26,261 bases of DNA from Desulfovibrio sp. UBA6121 (lineage in GTDB: Bacteria > Desulfobacterota > Desulfovibrionia > Desulfovibrionales > Desulfovibrionaceae): contig DIVX01000073.1 in the NCBI GenBank assembly GCA_002422505.1, positions 20,186 through 46,446 on the forward strand, given 5' to 3'. This document shows positions 21,380 through 26,261 of the stretch, one piece after another (position 1 is the first letter of the stretch; every line of letters starts with the position of its first letter). The translations under genes were made by a program, and so were the position numbers. The notes under the pieces are model-generated. The model was not told the DNA's origin. It did not search any database and worked only from the letters and a program-made list of their open reading frames with translations.

Positions 21380-23300
21380 CGCCTCCAGCCAGAACATGCC
21401 CAAACACGGGGCCGCCCTGCTCCAGTTCCTGGTGCTGGGGCTGTTTTGCCTGTTCGCCATCCGCCTGTGGTACCTGCAAATCCACCTGGGCGAGGTGTTT
21501 ACCGACAAGAGCCGCAACAACCAGCTGCGCATCGAGTACCTGTTCGCCCCGCGCGGTTTTCTGCGCGACCGCAACGGCGAGCTGCTGGCGGTGAACGAGC
21601 CCGCCTTCGCCCTCGGCCTGGTGCGGGAGGACTGCGAAGACATTCCCGCCACCCTGGAAAAGGTGGCCGAGCTTACGGACATTCCTCTGGAACGGTTGAA
21701 GGAGATCTACGCCCGCAACAAGCCCAAGGTGAAGAGCTTCGAGCCGCTGGTGCTGGCCCCGGACCTGACGTTTGACACCATCGCCAAGATCGAGGGCGTG
21801 AGCGTGCGCTGGCCGGGCCTTGAAATCCTCTCGCGCACGCGGCGCAAGTACAACTACGGGCACCTGCTTTCCCACGTGCTGGGTTACGTAAGCGAGGCCA
21901 ACGAGGCCGAGATGCAGGCCGACCCCACCCTCTCCCTGGGCGACTTCGTGGGCAAGCAGGGCCTGGAGAACCGCCTGGACGACCGGTTGCGCGGCACCAA
22001 GGGCAAGCGTCTCATCGAGGTGGACGTGACCGGGCGCAGGCTTTCGGAGGAGCAGCAAGGCGAACCCAAGGCCGGGCAGGAGACCTTTCTTTCCATAGAC
22101 CTTGGCCTGCAGCAGCTGGGGCACAGGCTGCTTGAAGGCAAGAGCGGCGCGGTGGTGGTGATGGACCCGGACAGCGGCGAGGTGCACGCCCTGGTGAGCG
22201 AGCCCAGCTACGATTCCAACATGTTCACCAACGGGCTTTCCAGCGCGCAGTGGGCGCAGCTGCGCGACGACCCCCTGCACCCGCTACAGAACCGCGCCAC
22301 CCAAAGCGTCTACCCGCCCGGCTCGGTGTTCAAGCTGGTCATTGCCGCCGCTGCCCTGCACTATGGCTTGGTGGACCCCAAGGAGACCGTGAACTGTTCC
22401 GGCGAGGTGGCCCTGGGCAGCCACGTGTTCCGCTGCTGGAAGCACTCCGGCCACGGGGCCGTGAATTTCCAGCGCGCCTTGGTGGAAAGCTGCGACGTCT
22501 ATTTCTACCGCCTGGGCATGAAGCTCGGCGTGGACCGCATGAGCGCCTTCGCCAAGGCGGCGGGCTTCGGCACGCCCACGGGCATAGACCTGCCCCACGA
22601 GAAGGGCGGGCTCATCGCCAGCAAGGAATGGAAGCTCAAGCGCTTCGGCGTGCGCTGGACCAAGGGCGAAGACCTCAACATGTCCATCGGCCAGGGCTAC
22701 ACCGTCACCTCGCCCCTGCAGGTGGCGCGCTACATCGGCGCGGTCATAAACGGCGGCAGGCTCATGCGCCCGGCGCTCATCAAGGGCGAACAGCCCCAGG
22801 TCACCGGGCAGCTGCCCCTCACCCAGGAGCAGGCCGACACAGTCAAGCGAGCCATGGTGGCCACGGTGGAGGACCCGCGCGGCACCTGCCACCGGGTGCT
22901 TACCCCCGGCGTGGTGGTGGGGGCCAAAACCGGCTCCGCGCAGGTGGTGCGCCTTACCGAAGAACTGCGCCGCCTGGGCGACAACGTGCCCTACCGCTTC
23001 CGCGACCACGCCTGGATGGCCGGCTTCGGCGAGCAGGGCAACAAGCGCTTCGTGGTGGTGGCCATGGTGGAGCACGGGCTGCACGGCGCTTCCGGCGCGG
23101 GCCCGGTGGTCAAGGCCATGCTGAACGCCCTGTTCATGGGCAAGAGGGAACTGCCGCCCCAGGACGTGGCCGGTGCAGCGGAACCCGCCGCCAGCCCGGC
23201 CGCCAGGCTGGAGGCCGTGGAGACCCAGTTCCCCGAACCGCCGCAGCCCCTGCCCCCCGCCTTCGTAGAGCCGCCCCGCCAGGAGGTAACGCCCGAATGA
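21363..23300 (+). CDS. mrdA: Penicillin-binding protein 2 (elongation transpeptidase)
   Basis: A 645-residue class B PBP that cross-links peptidoglycan in the cell wall of the growing cylinder. A short cytoplasmic end and one membrane helix (about 17-37) are followed by the pedestal domain with APRGFLRDRNGELLAVNEP. The transpeptidase motifs are S321-V-F-K324 (PPGSVFK) with the acylated Ser, S376-C-D378 in place of the usual SxN (as in many PBP2 proteins), and K522-T-G524. The C-terminal 45 residues are a Pro/Ala/Glu-rich tail. The start overlaps mreD by 17 bases and the stop overlaps rodA by four, so expression is tightly coupled. It is the expected target of mecillinam-type beta-lactams by family knowledge. 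Confidence 0.95.
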   Translation: MKNLLSASSQNMPKHGAALLQFLVLGLFCLFAIRLWYLQIHLGEVFTDKSRNNQLRIEYLFAPRGFLRDRNGELLAVNEPAFALGLVREDCEDIPATLEKVAELTDIPLERLKEIYARNKPKVKSFEPLVLAPDLTFDTIAKIEGVSVRWPGLEILSRTRRKYNYGHLLSHVLGYVSEANEAEMQADPTLSLGDFVGKQGLENRLDDRLRGTKGKRLIEVDVTGRRLSEEQQGEPKAGQETFLSIDLGLQQLGHRLLEGKSGAVVVMDPDSGEVHALVSEPSYDSNMFTNGLSSAQWAQLRDDPLHPLQNRATQSVYPPGSVFKLVIAAAALHYGLVDPKETVNCSGEVALGSHVFRCWKHSGHGAVNFQRALVESCDVYFYRLGMKLGVDRMSAFAKAAGFGTPTGIDLPHEKGGLIASKEWKLKRFGVRWTKGEDLNMSIGQGYTVTSPLQVARYIGAVINGGRLMRPALIKGEQPQVTGQLPLTQEQADTVKRAMVATVEDPRGTCHRVLTPGVVVGAKTGSAQVVRLTEELRRLGDNVPYRFRDHAWMAGFGEQGNKRFVVVAMVEHGLHGASGAGPVVKAMLNALFMGKRELPPQDVAGAAEPAASPAARLEAVETQFPEPPQPLPPAFVEPPRQEVTPE

Positions 23301-24412
23301 GCCCCATAGACCGCAGGATGTTCTACCACGTGAACTGGCGGCTGGCCGGACTTTTGGCCGCGCTCTTCGCCATCGGCGTGCTGAACCTGTATTCCGCCAG
23401 CGGCGTGCGCCTGGGCGAGGGCGTGCAGATGGAGAACTACTACCAGAAGCAGTTCATCTGGGGAGCCATCGGCTTCCTCGGCATGGTATTATTCATGATC
23501 TTCGACTACCGCAGGTTGCACTCCGCCGCCTGGCCGCTCTATGCAGTCACCCTGCTGCTGCTTTTGGCCGTGCCCCTTGTGGGCAAGACCGTGCTGGGCG
23601 CGCGCCGCTGGATCGACTTCGGCCTGTTCAACTTCCAGCCCAGCGAACTGGCCAAGTTCACCGTGCTTCTGCTGGGCGCGCGGCTGCTTTCCGGCGGGTC
23701 GGAGAAGCTGAACCTGAAGGAGCTGGGCAGCGTGCTCGCCCTGGGTTTTTTGCCCGCCATCCTCATCATCAAGCAGCCGGACCTGGGCACGGGCATGCTG
23801 GTGCTGCTGCTGCTGGGCGGGCTGGTGCTGTTCCGGGGCATTCAGCCCTGGCTGTTCCGCACCCTGTGCGTGCTGGTGCCCCTGGTCATGCCGCTGTTCT
23901 GGTTCGTGCTCAAGGACTATCAAAAACGGCGCATCCTCTCCTTCCTCGACCCCGCCACCGACCCCCTGGGCTCGGGCTACCACATTCTGCAATCGGAAAT
24001 CGCCGTGGGCTCCGGGCGGCTCTTCGGCAAAGGCTTTTTGGGCGGCACCCAAAGCCAGCTGCGCTTTTTGCCGGAAAAGCACACCGATTTCGCCGTGGCC
24101 GTGTTTGGCGAGGAATGGGGTTTCTTCGGCATGATCGTGCTGCTTTCGCTCTTTTGCGGCTTTTTGTACCAGATAGCCGCCGTTGCGCGCGACGCAAAAG
24201 ACCCCTACGGCAGCTACCTCGCCGCCGGGGTGTTCTTCTACTTCTTCTGGCAAACCCTCATCAACATGGGCATGGTCATGGGCTTGGTGCCCGTGGTGGG
24301 CGTGCCCCTGCCCTTCATCAGCTATGGCGGCAGCGCCACCATCGTCAACTTCTGCCTCGTGGGTCTCGTGCTCAACGTGTCCATGCGGCGCTATCTTTTC
24401 AAGCAGACCTGA
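23297..24412 (+). CDS. rodA: SEDS glycan polymerase RodA
   Basis: A 371-residue SEDS-family membrane protein that polymerises lipid II into glycan strands with PBP2. About ten hydrophobic spans, with the conserved GARRWIDFGLFNFQPSELAK, KQPDLGTGML, PEKHTDFAVAVFGEEWGF (the Asp of HTDF is in the catalytic region) and PLPFISYGGSA. ATG 23297 overlaps the mrdA stop in ATGA and is preceded by AGGAGG at 23281-23286. Last gene of the shape cluster. Confidence 0.96.
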   Translation: MSPIDRRMFYHVNWRLAGLLAALFAIGVLNLYSASGVRLGEGVQMENYYQKQFIWGAIGFLGMVLFMIFDYRRLHSAAWPLYAVTLLLLLAVPLVGKTVLGARRWIDFGLFNFQPSELAKFTVLLLGARLLSGGSEKLNLKELGSVLALGFLPAILIIKQPDLGTGMLVLLLLGGLVLFRGIQPWLFRTLCVLVPLVMPLFWFVLKDYQKRRILSFLDPATDPLGSGYHILQSEIAVGSGRLFGKGFLGGTQSQLRFLPEKHTDFAVAVFGEEWGFFGMIVLLSLFCGFLYQIAAVARDAKDPYGSYLAAGVFFYFFWQTLINMGMVMGLVPVVGVPLPFISYGGSATIVNFCLVGLVLNVSMRRYLFKQT

Positions 24413-24580
24413 AGAAAATTCGCCCGCTGAAATCGCTGCGGCACAGGGGCCGTTTTTGGCCGCATGGCACAGATTTCACAAACCCGGCCCCCCTGATTTG
24501 AATTTGTTGCGATTGCCCCTTAAGCCCGGAAAATCAAGGCGTCACAGGCCGTAAGGAACCGGGAAAAACGAAAAAAGGCT

Positions 24581-24609
24581 TTGACAGGGGCACGGGGCTG
24601 GTGTAAGTC
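24581..24609 (+). promoter_or_regulatory. Putative promoter of the ATP synthase operon
   Basis: A consensus TTGACA (24581-24586), exactly 17 bases, then TAAGTC (24604-24609), 57 bases before the first atp start. The region 24413-24665 also contains an imperfect hairpin (TGCGGC 24437-24442 with GCCGCA 24459-24464) without a U-tract, so no clear rodA terminator is visible. Confidence 0.55.
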
Positions 24610-24665
24610 CCCTCTGACTTTGGACCAAATTTCACAATCCCAATTCCAAAGCGCTGGGGGCCGTA

Positions 24666-25088
24666 ATGATAGATTTTGACAAAACGTTTATGATTCAGCT
24701 CGTCAACTTCCTCGTCACCGTGGTTGGGCTGAACGCTCTGCTGATCCACCCCATCCGGGAGAAGATCAAGGAGCGCAACACGCTCATGGCCAACCAGTTG
24801 GCCAGCATCGATGACTTCACCTCCAGCGCCGACGAGAAGCTGAAAGGCTACGAGCAGGCACTGGACTCCTCGCGTCAGCAGGGGCTTGAGCTGCGCAAGC
24901 AGCTGCGGGCCGATGGCGCGGGCGAGGAGCAGCAGATCATGTCTGTTGCGGGCAAGGAAGTTGCCGCGACCATGAAGGCGAACCAGGATGAAATCGCCGC
25001 GCAGGTGGCTAGCGCCAAGCAGGCCCTTTCCGCCGACGTGGAGAAATTCGCGCTCAAGGCCACAGCCAAGATTCTTGGCCAGGCCTAG
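24666..25088 (+). CDS. atpF': ATP synthase F0 subunit b' (peripheral stalk)
   Basis: A 140-residue b-type stalk subunit: a short polar start, one membrane helix (about 9-28, MIQLVNFLVTVVGLNALLIHP) and a long charged helix to the end (PIREKIKERNTLMANQL onward) that pairs with subunit b and holds F1 against rotation. Family members with two different b genes side by side occur in photosynthetic bacteria and in several deltaproteobacteria. Immediately followed by atpF after 28 bases. The ribosome site is G-rich (GGGGG), six bases before the ATG. Confidence 0.9.
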   Translation: MIDFDKTFMIQLVNFLVTVVGLNALLIHPIREKIKERNTLMANQLASIDDFTSSADEKLKGYEQALDSSRQQGLELRKQLRADGAGEEQQIMSVAGKEVAATMKANQDEIAAQVASAKQALSADVEKFALKATAKILGQA

Positions 25089-25116
25089 GCCGGAAGGAAG
25101 AAGGAGGGGGAACATT

Positions 25117-25695
25117 TTGAAAGTTGCACGGCACACAGTACTGACCCTGATCGGGGTCCTTGCCTTTACCGCCCTGGCCTACGCCAGCGGAGGCGAAGGC
25201 GCAGAAGCCCACGAAGGGCTGCCCTGGGCCAACTACGGCTGGCGCATCCTGAACTTCGTCATCTTCATCTTCCTGCTTTACAAGTTCGCCGGCGCCAAGG
25301 CTGCGGCCTTCTTCGGCGGCCGCCGCACGCAGATCAAGAAGGATCTTGAAGACCTGCAGGCCCGCAAGGCCGAGGCGGAGAAAAGGCTGAAGGGCGTCGA
25401 AGGCGACATCCGCAACCTGGAGCAGGAGCGGGCCGCCATCCTGGCCGAGGCCAAGAGCCAGGGCGAAGCCATCAAGGCCGGCATCATCGAAAAGGCCAAG
25501 AAGGACGCCGTGGCCATGCAGGCCCAGGCCGTCACCAGCGCTGAGAACGAAGCGCGCGCGGCCTTTGACCGCGTTCGCGGCGAAATCGCCGACCAGGTCA
25601 TCGAGCAGGCAACGAAAATCGTGCGCGAGAAGCTCACCGCCCAGGATCATGAGCGCCTCGTGGATGAATACTTAACAAAGGTGGTGCTCAATTGA
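25117..25695 (+). CDS. atpF: ATP synthase F0 subunit b
   Basis: A 192-residue stalk subunit. Residues about 1-23 resemble a signal peptide (VLTLIGVLAFTALAYASGG), followed by a short hydrophilic stretch, the membrane helix (about 42-58, ILNFVIFIFLLYKF) and a long charged coiled-coil region. A signal-like extension on subunit b is known in Desulfovibrio-type operons. The frame is open from 24988, but the start consistent with a ribosome site is TTG at 25117, with AAGGAGGGGG at 25101-25110. No ATG is available at that position. Confidence 0.9.
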   Translation: MKVARHTVLTLIGVLAFTALAYASGGEGAEAHEGLPWANYGWRILNFVIFIFLLYKFAGAKAAAFFGGRRTQIKKDLEDLQARKAEAEKRLKGVEGDIRNLEQERAAILAEAKSQGEAIKAGIIEKAKKDAVAMQAQAVTSAENEARAAFDRVRGEIADQVIEQATKIVREKLTAQDHERLVDEYLTKVVLN

Positions 25696-26243
25696 GCGGG
25701 AACATCGTCGCGCGCAGGTACGCCAAGGCGCTGTTCACCGTAGGGCAGAAGCAAGGCGCTGCCGAGCTTGAAACCTATGGGAAACAGCTTGCCGAGTTGT
25801 CTGGGGCATTGGCCGATTCGCCAGAGGCCATGCGTTTTTTCCACAACCCGGTTTTCAGTGTTGAGGAGAAGAAGGCCGTCCTGAAGCAGATTACGGACAA
25901 GCTGGGCGCCACGCAGGCCCTGGTGAACTTCGCAAGTCTGCTGGCCGACAAGGGCCGCCTCGTCTCCCTCCCCGAGATTGCAGGTGACTTCAAGGCCATG
26001 CTGGACGAAAAGAACGGCATCGTCTCCGGCAAGCTGGTCACCGCCGTCTCGCTTTCCGATACCCGGAAGGTTGAATTGAAAGAACGGCTTGAGAAGCAGA
26101 CCGGCAAGAAGCTGGTTCTCGACTTCGGCATCGACGCCGACATCCTGGGCGGAGTGGTGCTGCAGATCGGCGACAGCGTGCTTGACGCGAGCTTGCGCGC
26201 TCAGCTGAATATTTTGAAAGAAACCATCAAGAGGGGTGAGTAG
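25692..26243 (+). CDS. atpH: ATP synthase F1 subunit delta
   Basis: A 183-residue delta/OSCP subunit joining the stalk to the top of the alpha/beta hexamer. The N-terminal NIVARRYAKALFTVGQKQG and the C-terminal ILGGVVLQIGDSVLDASLR segments are family hallmarks. The start is TTG 25692, overlapping the atpF stop (TTGA), with AAAGGTGG upstream. It is the second consecutive TTG start in this operon. Confidence 0.93.
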   Translation: MSGNIVARRYAKALFTVGQKQGAAELETYGKQLAELSGALADSPEAMRFFHNPVFSVEEKKAVLKQITDKLGATQALVNFASLLADKGRLVSLPEIAGDFKAMLDEKNGIVSGKLVTAVSLSDTRKVELKERLEKQTGKKLVLDFGIDADILGGVVLQIGDSVLDASLRAQLNILKETIKRGE

Positions 26244-26247
26244 GGCC

Positions 26248-26261
26248 ATGCAGATCAAAGC
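26248..26261 (+). CDS. atpA: ATP synthase F1 subunit alpha (first codons only)
   Basis: ATG 26248 follows atpH by four bases and is preceded by GAGGGGTGAG. Only MQIKA is visible, which matches the usual start of subunit alpha in this group. The assignment rests mostly on the conserved atpH-atpA order. The gene runs out of the window. Confidence 0.8.

Noticed and set aside
24437..24464. Hairpin after rodA considered as a terminator
   Set aside because: The T-run lies in the loop and no U-tract follows the stem.

Overview
The window is a GC-rich bacterial chromosome segment that most resembles a Desulfovibrionales (Desulfovibrio-like) deltaproteobacterium. This is inferred from gene order (mreB-mreC-mreD-mrdA-rodA followed by an ATP synthase operon opening with b' and b subunits), the signal-peptide-like N-terminus of the b subunit, flagellar motAB next to a PilZ gene, and FecR/RTX exported proteins. 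No rRNA, tRNA, CRISPR array or insertion sequence was recognised.

Layout. 1-1146: the 3' part of a sigma-54-dependent response regulator. 1153-2541: a visibly AT-richer patch with a putative AbiJ-like/PD-(D/E)XK defence protein and, divergently, a RelB/DinJ-type antitoxin without a recognisable toxin. 2640-5514 (minus strand): a motility operon read as tatA, motA, motB, then a c-di-GMP-binding PilZ (YcgR-like) gene. 5685-10318: two tandem Kup potassium transporters, each preceded by a similar promoter and a ydaO-type (c-di-AMP) riboswitch leader. 10445-17308: an unknown polytopic membrane protein, an exported protein with a lysine-rich tail, and a 1590-residue FecR/Ala-rich/RTX protein that looks like a type I secretion substrate. 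17354-18901 (minus): an O6-alkylguanine-DNA alkyltransferase and a TIGR01212-type radical SAM protein. 19019-24412: the rod-shape cluster mreB-mreC-mreD-mrdA-rodA. 24666-26261: ATP synthase b', b, delta and the first codons of alpha.

The most distinctive part is the tandem kup locus. The first leader carries recognisable ydaO core landmarks. The second keeps the same promoter offset, the same hairpins (with one compensatory base-pair change) and the same Shine-Dalgarno-sequestering arm, but its conserved ligand-binding core is strongly altered. The locus therefore looks like a duplicated potassium-uptake unit in which one riboswitch copy has diverged and may have changed or lost ligand response.

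The cell-shape genes form one tightly packed transcription unit (overlaps or gaps of a few bases). They supply the MreB filament, its membrane partners and the RodA/PBP2 septum-independent peptidoglycan synthase. The atp operon has its own promoter-like sequence in the 253-base gap after rodA.
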